The position numbers and the translations under genes were made by a program. 64,000 nucleotides of DNA from Pelomonas asaccharophilus_A (GTDB lineage Bacteria; Pseudomonadota; Gammaproteobacteria; Burkholderiales; Burkholderiaceae_C): assembly GCF_031458115.1 (NCBI RefSeq), contig NZ_JAVDXV010000002.1, positions 1-64,000 of the forward strand. Direction: 5' to 3'. The notes under the pieces are model-generated. The model was not told where the DNA came from and ran no database searches. It saw nothing but the letters and a program-made list of their open reading frames with translations. Shown one piece after another: positions 36,224-43,736 of this stretch; position 1 is the first letter of the stretch; each line of letters opens with the position of its first letter.

Positions 36224-37441
36224 ATGACCGCCGCCTCCGCCTCATCTACCCCCCCGGATGCGCTCGCCGGGCTCAAGGTCGTTGAACTGGGCCAGCTGAT
36301 CGCCGGGCCGTTCGCGGCCAAGACGCTGGCCGACTTCGGCGCCGAGGTCATCAAGATCGAGCCCCCGGGCACCGGCGATCCGCTGCGCAAATGGCGGCTG
36401 CTGCTGGACGGCACCTCGGTGTGGTGGCAGATCAGTTCGCGCAACAAGCGCTCGCTGGCGCTGGACCTGCGCACGCCCGAGGGCCAGGACGTCGTGCGCC
36501 GGCTGGCAGCGGAAGCCGATGTGCTGATCGAGAACTTCCGTCCCGGCGCGATGGAGGCCTGGGGCCTGGGCCCGGATGCGCTGCGGGCCGCCAACCCGCG
36601 CCTCATCGTGCTGCGCGTCAGCGGCTACGGCCAGACCGGCCCCTACCGCGACCGGCCGGGCTTCGGTGTCGTCGCCGAGGCCATGGGCGGCATGCGCCAC
36701 CTGACCGCCGAACCCGGCCGCGTGCCGGTGCGCGTGGGCGTCAGCATCGGCGACACGCTGGCCGCGCTGCACGGCGTCATCGGCATCCTGCTGGCGCTGC
36801 AGCACCGCCACGCGACAGGGCAGGGCCAGGTCATCGATGTGGCCTTGTACGAGGCGGTCTTCAACTGCATGGAAAGCCTGCTGCCGGAGTACAGCGCCTT
36901 CGGCATGGTGCGGGAGCCGGCGGGCAGCGCCATGCCGGGCATCGCTCCGACCAACGCCTACCGCTGCGCGGATGGCGGCTATGCGCTGATCGCCGGCAAT
37001 GGCGACAGCATCTTCCGCCGCCTGATGACGCTGATCGGCCGCGACGACCTGGGCAGCGACCCCGCGCTGGCCGACAACGCCGGCCGCGTGGCACGCGTGG
37101 CCGAGATCGATGCCGCCATCGGCCACTGGGCCGCGCAGCGCGGCGTGGACGAGGTGCTGCAGGCGCTGGACTGCGCGGCCGTGCCGGCCGGCCGCATCTA
37201 CACGGTGGCCGACATCGCCGCCGACCCGCACTACCGCGCGCGCGGCATGCTGCAGGAGGTGCAGATGGACGATGGCCGCGCCATCGCCGTGCCCGGCATC
37301 TGCCCCAAGCTGTCCGTCACGCCGGGCCGACACCGCCGCAATGCGCCGGCGCTGGGGCAGGACTCCGATGGCGTGCTGCGGGAGTTGGGGCTGACGGGCG
37401 AGCAGATCGCGCAGCTGCGGGCGCAAGGCATCGTGAACTGA
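36224..37441 (+). CDS. Class III CoA-transferase (CaiB/BaiF family)
   Basis: This 405-residue protein opens with LKVVELGQLIAGPFAAKTLADF. It has RNKRSLALDLRTPEG, the loop ENFRPGAMEAWGLG, YGQTGPYRDRPGFG and the region with the catalytic Asp, VGVSIGDTLAALHG. Such enzymes move CoA between carboxylic acids. It is monocistronic and no acyl-CoA partner gene is adjacent, so the acid substrate is not predictable. Confidence 0.92.
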   Translation: MTAASASSTPPDALAGLKVVELGQLIAGPFAAKTLADFGAEVIKIEPPGTGDPLRKWRLLLDGTSVWWQISSRNKRSLALDLRTPEGQDVVRRLAAEADVLIENFRPGAMEAWGLGPDALRAANPRLIVLRVSGYGQTGPYRDRPGFGVVAEAMGGMRHLTAEPGRVPVRVGVSIGDTLAALHGVIGILLALQHRHATGQGQVIDVALYEAVFNCMESLLPEYSAFGMVREPAGSAMPGIAPTNAYRCADGGYALIAGNGDSIFRRLMTLIGRDDLGSDPALADNAGRVARVAEIDAAIGHWAAQRGVDEVLQALDCAAVPAGRIYTVADIAADPHYRARGMLQEVQMDDGRAIAVPGICPKLSVTPGRHRRNAPALGQDSDGVLRELGLTGEQIAQLRAQGIVN

Positions 37442-37486
37442 CGCGGCGCGCCCTGGCCTCGGGCACGTTGGTGCCGGTCCAGCCTT

Positions 37487-37927
37487 TCAGCGATGCCGGT
37501 GCGAATGGCCGGCCGCGTGGTCGTGCGCGGGTTTGCGGCTCTTCGCCTTGCCGGCCGGCGCGCATTCGTTGCAGCGGCCATAAAGCGTCAGGTCATGGTC
37601 TTCCACCGTGAAGCCGGGCGGCGCCAGTGACGACAGATCGCCCGGACAGGCCTCCACCTCGAACACGCGCTGGCAGCTGAGGCACTGGAAGTGGTGGTGG
37701 TGATGGCCGTCGCCGGTCAGCTCGTAGCGGGCCACCTCGCCGGGCAGCAGCACGGACTTCAGTTCGCCGTCGTCCACCAGCATGCGCAGGTTGCGGTAGA
37801 CGGTGGCGATGCTGAGGCCGGGCGCCTCGGGTTCGGCCGCCTGCAGGATCTCCTGAGGCAGCAGGGGACGGGCAGCGTCGGCGATGGCCTGCCGGATGGC
37901 CGTGCGCTGGCGGGTATTGCGTTCCAT
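37487..37927 (-). CDS. Fur-family metalloregulator (Fur/Zur-like)
   Basis: This 146-residue protein starts at ATG 37927. It has the winged helix SIATVYRNLRMLVDDGE, a His-rich metal site (GHHHHHFQC), CLSC and later CNEC zinc-structural Cys pairs, and VEDHDLTLYGRC. The C-terminus HDHAAGHSHRHR adds further possible metal ligands. It diverges from a TonB/ABC operon across a 76-bp gap holding a 22-bp palindrome, so it most likely represses that operon and perhaps itself. Whether iron, zinc or another metal is sensed cannot be read directly; the operator is not a classical GATAAT Fur box. Confidence 0.9.
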   Translation of the reverse strand: MERNTRQRTAIRQAIADAARPLLPQEILQAAEPEAPGLSIATVYRNLRMLVDDGELKSVLLPGEVARYELTGDGHHHHHFQCLSCQRVFEVEACPGDLSSLAPPGFTVEDHDLTLYGRCNECAPAGKAKSRKPAHDHAAGHSHRHR

Positions 37928-37951
37928 GGACACAAGCTTAGCTTTCCTCGC

Positions 37952-37973
37952 TAATGCAAATGCATTCGCATTA
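37952..37973. promoter_or_regulatory. 22-bp palindromic operator for the Fur-family regulator
   Basis: TAATGCAAATGCATTCGCAT followed by TA is a palindrome with one mismatched base pair, centred in ATGCAT. It lies between the divergent Fur-family gene (start 37927) and the TonB receptor gene (start 38004), overlapping where a promoter must be. The size and symmetry fit a Fur/Zur-type operator. The ATGCA/TGCAT core differs from the iron Fur core. Confidence 0.75.
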
Positions 37974-38003
37974 TGATGTCGAGCTGCTGAACGCATCCCG
38001 CCC

Positions 38004-40127
38004 ATGACATTTCGTCCCCACCTGATCTCCCTGGCCATTGCCAGTCTTGCCAGTCTTGCCAGCCTGGCTGCCGTGGCGCACGCACAGACAACCACCGTTG
38101 CCGACGCCACGCTGCCCGCCGTCGAAGTCGTCGGCCGGACGGCCTCCGGTGCCTATCACGCAGGTGACGCCTCTGGCGCCAAGACCGAGCTGCGGCTGCG
38201 CGAACTGCCACAGTCGGTGCGCGTGATGACGCGCCAGGCCCTCGACGACCTGGGCGCCGTGAAGCTCGACGACGTGCTGGACTACGTGGGCGGCGTATCG
38301 CGGCAGAACAACTTCGGCGGCCTATGGGACAACATCGCCGTGCGCGCCCTGGCCGGCAACGAGAACACCGGCATGGCCACGTTGCTGAACGGCTTCTCGT
38401 CCAACCGCGGCTTCAACGCGCCGCGCGACCTGGCGGGCGTCGAGCGCATCGAGTTCCTGAAGGGCCCGGCCGCCGCGCTGTACGGCAGCAGCGAGCCCGG
38501 TGGCACGCTGAACATCGTCTCCAAGCGCCCGCTGTGGCAGGCCGGCCATGCGCTGGAGGTCTACGCGGGCAGCTTCAACCTGAAGCGCGCGGCGCTGGAC
38601 AGCACCGGCCCCATCAGCGACGCGCTGGCCTACCGCCTCAACGTCGCCATCGAGGACCGCGACAGCTTCCGCGACCACGTCAACGCGCGCCGCGAGGTCG
38701 TCGCACCGGCGCTGAGCTGGAAGCTGGGCGCCGACACGACGCTGGACTACGTCGGCGAATGGGTGCGCCATCGCACGCCGCTGGACCGAGGCGTCGTCGC
38801 GACGGCGGACGGCCATCTGGGCGTCATCCCGCGCGAACGCTTCCTTGGCGAGCCAGCCGATGGCGACGTGACGGTAGACAACCGCACGCACCAGCTCATG
38901 CTGTCGCATGACTGGAACGACGACTGGCGCAGCCGCGTGGGGCTGTCGTGGCGCGAGACGTCCATCAACGGCTTCTCCACCGAACCCACGGCGCTGCAGG
39001 CCAACGGCACGCTGACGCGACAGCGGCGTTTTCGCGACTACGACTCCGACGACCTTGCCATCCAGGCCGAGTTGCAGGGCCGGCTGCGCATGGGCGGCGT
39101 CGCGCACGAACTGCTGCTGGGCGTCGAGGCCGTTCGCTTCGACATGGACACGGTGATGCTGCGCGTGAACCCTTCGGCCGTGAACGGCTTCTATGCGATC
39201 AACATCCACCAGCCGGTCTACGGCGGCGCGCAGCCGACGCCCGTCGCCAACACCGACACGCTGGAGCACCAGCGCAACCACGCGGTCTACTTGCAGGACG
39301 CCATCACGCTGGCGCCGCAATGGCGGCTGCTGGCCGGCGTGCGCGTGGACAACTACCGCCAGACGCTGCTGAACCGCCGCACCGGCTTGACGACGCGGCA
39401 AGACCCGTCTGCCACGTCGCCGCGCATCGGCCTGTCGTGGCTGCCGTCATCGCAATGGACGGTCTATGCCAGCGCTGGCCGCTCGTTCCGGCCCAACGCC
39501 GGCACCGACTTCGGCGGCAACGGCTTCGACCCGGAGCGCGGCCGCGCGCTGGAGCTGGGCACCAAGTGGGAGAGCACCGACCGCCTTATCGGCATGACGG
39601 CCGCGCTGTTCGACATCCGCAAGCGCAACGTGCTGACGGCCGACCCGGTCAACACCGGCTATTCGGTCGCCGCCGGCGAGGTCGCCAGTCGCGGGCTGGA
39701 GCTGGACTTCGCGGGCCAGGTCAGTACGCACTGGCGCGTCAACGCCAGCCTTGTGTTCAACGACGTGGAGGTCAGGCGCGGCGACAGCGCACTGCCCACC
39801 GGCTCGCGGCTGCTGAACGTGCCCAAGGTCAACGGCAGCCTGCTGGCGGTCTACGAGGGCGCGCTCGACAACGGCCAGCGCTACGGCATCGGCGGCGGCG
39901 TCACGCATGTCGGCGCGCGCATCGGCCAGTCGGCGACGAGCTTCGAGCTGCCTGCCTACACGACCGCCAAGCTGGTCGCCCACTGGCGCATCAGTTCCAC
40001 GCTGCGCGCGACGCTGGACGTGGACAACCTGTTCGACACCACCCACTACACGAGCTCCTACAGCCGCGTGTGGGTCACGCCCGGTGCGCCGCGCACCTTC
40101 ACTTTGGGCCTGCAGGCCAAGTTCTGA
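38004..40127 (+). CDS. TonB-dependent siderophore-type receptor 1 of a metal-regulated locus
   Basis: This 707-residue outer-membrane protein has a signal peptide with an SLASLASLA run from 9-bp tandem repeats, and cleavage near AHA-QT. The plug has LRELPQSVRVMTRQALDDLG, VSRQNNFGGLWDN and ERIEFLKGPAAALYGSSEPG. The barrel ends FTLGLQAKF. The pattern matches the TonB-dependent siderophore receptor family. It is the first gene behind the palindromic operator, and the ABC ATPase gene follows after 2 bp. Confidence 0.92.
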   Translation: MTFRPHLISLAIASLASLASLAAVAHAQTTTVADATLPAVEVVGRTASGAYHAGDASGAKTELRLRELPQSVRVMTRQALDDLGAVKLDDVLDYVGGVSRQNNFGGLWDNIAVRALAGNENTGMATLLNGFSSNRGFNAPRDLAGVERIEFLKGPAAALYGSSEPGGTLNIVSKRPLWQAGHALEVYAGSFNLKRAALDSTGPISDALAYRLNVAIEDRDSFRDHVNARREVVAPALSWKLGADTTLDYVGEWVRHRTPLDRGVVATADGHLGVIPRERFLGEPADGDVTVDNRTHQLMLSHDWNDDWRSRVGLSWRETSINGFSTEPTALQANGTLTRQRRFRDYDSDDLAIQAELQGRLRMGGVAHELLLGVEAVRFDMDTVMLRVNPSAVNGFYAINIHQPVYGGAQPTPVANTDTLEHQRNHAVYLQDAITLAPQWRLLAGVRVDNYRQTLLNRRTGLTTRQDPSATSPRIGLSWLPSSQWTVYASAGRSFRPNAGTDFGGNGFDPERGRALELGTKWESTDRLIGMTAALFDIRKRNVLTADPVNTGYSVAAGEVASRGLELDFAGQVSTHWRVNASLVFNDVEVRRGDSALPTGSRLLNVPKVNGSLLAVYEGALDNGQRYGIGGGVTHVGARIGQSATSFELPAYTTAKLVAHWRISSTLRATLDVDNLFDTTHYTSSYSRVWVTPGAPRTFTLGLQAKF

Positions 40128-40129
40128 GC

Positions 40130-40858
40130 ATGAGCACAACACCTGTCCTCGACATCGTCGACGCCATCGCCGGCTATGGCGAGCGCGACATCCTGCAAGG
40201 CCTGACGCTGCAGGTCGCTTCCGGCGAGATCTATGCGCTGCTGGGTGCCAACGGCGCCGGCAAGACGACCACGATCAACCTGCTGCTGGGCTTTGTGCCC
40301 GTGCGCAGCGGGCGCGTGCGCGTGGGCGGTGCGGACCCCGCCGCTGATGCTGCGGCCGTGCGCCGCCAGATCGCCTACATCCCCGAGAACGTCGCGCTGT
40401 ACGAGCACCTGAGCGCCTGCGAGAACCTGGCCTATCTGCTGGACCTGGCCGGCCAGCCTGCCAATGACGCCGCCATCCGCGAGGCGCTGACCGCCGCCGG
40501 GCTGGATGCGAGCGCGCACGACCGCCGCGTGGGCGGCTTCTCCAAGGGCATGCGGCAGAAGGTGGCCATCGCGCTGGCGCTGGCCCGCCATGTGCCGGCG
40601 CTGCTGCTTGACGAACCCACGTCGGGCCTGGACCCGCAGGCCGCCGCCGAGTTCAGCCGGCTGCTGGGCGTGCTGCGGGCACGCGGCGTGGCCATGCTGA
40701 TGGTCACGCACGACCTGCTGGGCGCGGCCGACGTGGCGGACCGCATCGGCTTCCTGCGCGCCGGCCGGCTCGTCGAGGAAGTCCGCGCGACCGGAGCAGA
40801 CCGCTTCGACGTGCGCGCGCTGCACCGCCACTACGCCAGCGACGAGGTTGCAGCATGA
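40130..40858 (+). CDS. ABC transporter ATPase of the DUF3526/ABC-2 system
   Basis: This 242-residue ATPase has Walker A GANGAGKTT, signature FSKGMRQK, Walker B LLLDEPTSGLD and switch His in MVTHD. It is of the type that powers ABC-2 exporters (CcmA/NosF-like) rather than importers with a binding protein; no binding-protein gene is in the locus. The stop overlaps the start of the first permease (ATGA, 40855-40858). The His-rich and Arg-rich tail (ALHRHYASDE) is outside the core. Confidence 0.92.
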   Translation: MSTTPVLDIVDAIAGYGERDILQGLTLQVASGEIYALLGANGAGKTTTINLLLGFVPVRSGRVRVGGADPAADAAAVRRQIAYIPENVALYEHLSACENLAYLLDLAGQPANDAAIREALTAAGLDASAHDRRVGGFSKGMRQKVAIALALARHVPALLLDEPTSGLDPQAAAEFSRLLGVLRARGVAMLMVTHDLLGAADVADRIGFLRAGRLVEEVRATGADRFDVRALHRHYASDEVAA

Positions 40859-42357
40859 GCGCCGCGCCGGGCCGCCCCCAAGCAAGCTCGCTCCCGCTTG
40901 GCGGGACAGGCCGCAGGCCAAAGGGTGCACAAGTGAGCGTCATCCGACGCATTGCCATCGAGGAATGGCGGCTGATGCGGCGCGACCGCGTCGCGATGCT
41001 GGGCCTCGCCCTGCTGCTGCTTTTGAGCGCCATCGCCGCGTTCACCGCCTGGGACCAGCGCCGTGGTGCGACCGAGCAGCGGGAGCGCCACCAGGCCCGG
41101 GTGGACCATGAGTTCGACGCCCAGCCCGACCGCCACCCGCACCGCATGGTGCATCACGGCCATTTCGTGTTCCGGCCCTTGAGCCCGCTGGCGGCATTCG
41201 ACGCCGGCATCGACCCCTACACCGGCCACACGCTGTTCCTCGAAGGCCACCGCCAGAACGGCGCCAACTTCGGCGACGTGCGCGAGTCGTCGCTGCTGTT
41301 GCGCTTCGGCCAGCTGACGCCGGCCTTCGTGCTGCAGGTGCTGGCGCCGCTGCTGCTGGTGTTCATCGGCCATGCCGTCGTCGCGAGGGAGCGAGAGAGC
41401 GGCACGCTGCGCGTGCTGATGGCGCAGGGCCTGCGGCCAGGGCAACTGGTGGCCGGCAAGCTGCTGGCGCTGCTCGCGGTGGCCGGCCTGATGCTGCTGC
41501 CGGCGTTGCTGACGCTGGCGGCCATTGCGCTGACGACACAGGCCAGCGCAGGTCTCGCCTTCGCGCTGGGTCTGGGATATGCCGCCTGGCTGGCGCTGTG
41601 GGCGCTGGGCGTGGTTGTCGTGTCCACGCTGGCGCGGCGCGGGCGCGATGCGCTGATGGCCTTGCTGGCCGTCTGGACCGTCGGCGTCGTGCTGCTGCCG
41701 CGGCTGGTGCCGGAGCTGGTGACGGCGTCGCTGGCGCTGCCCACGCGTTTCGAAACGGAGATCGCCGTCTCGCGCGGCCTTGCCGCGATGGGCGACAGCC
41801 ACAACCCCGACGACCCCTACTTCAACGAGTTCCGCCGCAAGACCTTGGCGAAGTACGGCGTCACGCGCGTGGAAGACCTGCCGGTCAACTACAAGGGTGT
41901 GCTGGGCATGGAGGGTGAGCGCCTGACCAGCGAGCTGTTCGAGCGCTACACCAACGCCAGCTTCGCGCTGCAGGAGCAGCAGCTGGCCCGCATGCAGGCG
42001 TTCTCGCTGCTGAGCCCCCTCATCGCGCTGCGCAGCCTGTCCATGGGTGCGGCCGGCACCGACCTGCCGGCCTACCGCCGCTTCATGGAGCAGGCGGAGA
42101 AGCATCGCTTCGACCTGATCCAGGCGCTGAACCGCATGCAGGCCGAGAAGCTGACGCTGGCCACCGACCGCGGCTCCGAGAGCCGCATCAGCAAGGACCA
42201 CTGGCATGGTCTGGCCGCGTTCCATTTCAACGCCGAGGCGGCGGGCGACACGCTGAGGCGCACGCTGACTATGGCCGCCGTGCTGCTGGCGTGGCTGGCC
42301 GCGCTGGCCGGCGTGCTCGCGTTCGCGACACGCCGGCTGCAAGGAGTCATGCGATGA
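40855..42357 (+). CDS. DUF3526-type ABC-2 permease 1
   Basis: This 500-residue membrane protein carries an N-terminal helix and a large periplasmic part between helices 1 and 2. A bundle of about five helices follows (about residues 155-300, including PLLLVFIGHAVVARERESGT), then a second soluble part and a last helix. These are features of the ABC-2/DUF3526 group (NosY-like). The ATG at 40855 overlaps the ATPase stop, but the first ~26 codons come from a repeat (40870-40927). GTG 40933 (VSVIRRIAIEEWRLMRRDR) is the likely ancestral start and makes a normal N-terminus. Confidence 0.85.
   Translation: MSAAPGRPQASSLPLGGTGRRPKGAQVSVIRRIAIEEWRLMRRDRVAMLGLALLLLLSAIAAFTAWDQRRGATEQRERHQARVDHEFDAQPDRHPHRMVHHGHFVFRPLSPLAAFDAGIDPYTGHTLFLEGHRQNGANFGDVRESSLLLRFGQLTPAFVLQVLAPLLLVFIGHAVVARERESGTLRVLMAQGLRPGQLVAGKLLALLAVAGLMLLPALLTLAAIALTTQASAGLAFALGLGYAAWLALWALGVVVVSTLARRGRDALMALLAVWTVGVVLLPRLVPELVTASLALPTRFETEIAVSRGLAAMGDSHNPDDPYFNEFRRKTLAKYGVTRVEDLPVNYKGVLGMEGERLTSELFERYTNASFALQEQQLARMQAFSLLSPLIALRSLSMGAAGTDLPAYRRFMEQAEKHRFDLIQALNRMQAEKLTLATDRGSESRISKDHWHGLAAFHFNAEAAGDTLRRTLTMAAVLLAWLAALAGVLAFATRRLQGVMR
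40870..40927. repeat. Hairpin-forming repeat inside the 5' end of a permease gene
   Basis: The block holds CCAAGC (40878-40883) paired with GCTTGG (40896-40901), then GGCCGCAGGCC. It encodes an atypical Pro/Gly/Arg-rich stretch (GRPQASSLPLGGTGRRPKG) between two possible starts of the permease. It looks like a short intergenic repeat caught inside the reading frame. I recall similar blocks from related genomes but cannot confirm this here. Confidence 0.45.
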
Positions 42358-43715
42358 GCGCTTCGTTGCGTCATGAATGGCGGCTGCTGAGCCGTTCGCG
42401 CTGGGCCGTGGCCGCGCTGCTGTTGCTGCTGGTGCTGGCCAGCACGGCCGTGTGGTCGGGCCTGCGCGAGGTGGAGCGCCAGCGCGACACCATCGCCCGC
42501 ATGGCCGAACTGCAGCGCCAGGAGCTGGCCGCGCAGGCGCCCAGGCTGACGCGCAAGGGCGACGTCGGCACGGTGGGCTATTACTCCCACCCGGGCACCT
42601 GGGACCCGCCGACGTCGGCGGCCTTTCTCGCTCTGGGCCTGCGCGACGCGACGCCTTACGTGCTGCGCGTGCATGCGCTGGCGCTGCAGTCGCAGCTGCA
42701 TGCGGGCGAGAGCTTCAACCCCGAGCTGGCGCTGGCCGGGCGCTTCGACTTCGCCTTCGTCGCCGTCTACCTGCTGCCGCTGTTCCTCATCGCGCTGCTG
42801 TATGACCTCGTCAGCAGCGAGCGCCAGGCCGGCCGCTTGGCCACGCTGCTGGCGCTGCCAAACGCCGGTCGCCAGCTATGGCTGCGCCGCGCCGCGCTGC
42901 GGGTCGGGCTGGCGGCGTTGTGCGTGCTGCTGCCGGTGCTGGTGGGCGCGGCCGTCAGCGGCATGCCGGTGGCGGCCCTCGCAGTCGTCGTCATCGCCGT
43001 GCTGGCCTATGTGGCTTGCTGGGCGGGCCTGGCACTGCTGGTCGCGATGCGCGGCGGCAGCTCGGTCGCCAACGCCACCGCGCTGATGGGCGCCTGGGCC
43101 GTGCTGACGCTGGTGTTACCGACGCTCGGCAATGCGGCGCTGAACCGCGCGGTGCCGGTGCGCCAGGGCGTGGAGCTGATGCTGGCCCAGCGCCAGGCCG
43201 TGCATGGCGCGTGGGACCAGTCGCGTGAGGAGACGCTGGCGCGCTTCTTCAAGACCTATCCGCAATGGCAGCACACGGCGCCGCTGCCCGAGGGCTTCCA
43301 CTGGAAGTGGTACTACGCCTTCCAGCACCTGGGCGACGTCAGCGTGGCGCCGCAGGTGGCCGCCTACCGCGACGCGCTGGTCGCGCGCCAGCGGGCCACC
43401 GAGGGGCTGGGTTTCGCGCTGCCCGGCGTGGGCCTGCAGGCGGTTCTGCACCGCGCTGCCCACACCGATCTGCTGGCCCAACTGGCCTACCAGGACGCCG
43501 TCACCGCCTTCCACACGCGGCTGCGCGAGCACTACTACTCCTATCTCTTCGATGGCAAGCCCTACGGTCTCGACGACTACGCCCGGCTGCCGCGCTTCGA
43601 GGCGCCTGCCGTGGCCACGGGCCTGCCGGTAGCGCCGCTGCTGGCTCTCGTGCCGCTGGGCGCCGCTTTGCTGGCGCTGGGCGCCCGCGCCGCCGGCCGC
43701 GTGGCGCGCTCCTGA
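42354..43715 (+). CDS. DUF3526-type ABC-2 permease 2
   Basis: This 453-residue membrane protein is similar in plan to the preceding permease: N-terminal helix after LRHEWRLLSRSRWAVAALL, a soluble loop with GYYSHPGTWDPPTS, helices with LLYDLVSSERQAGRLATLLA, another soluble segment and a last helix. ATG 42354 overlaps the upstream stop (ATGA). Together with the first permease and the ATPase it should form one heterodimeric ABC complex. The large periplasmic loops suggest contact with periplasmic or outer-membrane partners. Confidence 0.85.
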   Translation: MSASLRHEWRLLSRSRWAVAALLLLLVLASTAVWSGLREVERQRDTIARMAELQRQELAAQAPRLTRKGDVGTVGYYSHPGTWDPPTSAAFLALGLRDATPYVLRVHALALQSQLHAGESFNPELALAGRFDFAFVAVYLLPLFLIALLYDLVSSERQAGRLATLLALPNAGRQLWLRRAALRVGLAALCVLLPVLVGAAVSGMPVAALAVVVIAVLAYVACWAGLALLVAMRGGSSVANATALMGAWAVLTLVLPTLGNAALNRAVPVRQGVELMLAQRQAVHGAWDQSREETLARFFKTYPQWQHTAPLPEGFHWKWYYAFQHLGDVSVAPQVAAYRDALVARQRATEGLGFALPGVGLQAVLHRAAHTDLLAQLAYQDAVTAFHTRLREHYYSYLFDGKPYGLDDYARLPRFEAPAVATGLPVAPLLALVPLGAALLALGARAAGRVARS

Positions 43716-43736
43716 AATCACACCTCCGAGAGCCCG

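Noticed and set aside
37690..37720. Run of His codons in the Fur-family gene as an engineered tag
   Set aside because: The HHHHH run sits at the natural metal-binding position before the CxxC pair, as in other Fur proteins.
38035..38075. 9-bp tandem repeat in the signal peptide of TonB receptor 1 as a phase-variation switch
   Set aside because: The unit length is a multiple of three, so slippage would only change the length of the hydrophobic stretch and not the frame.
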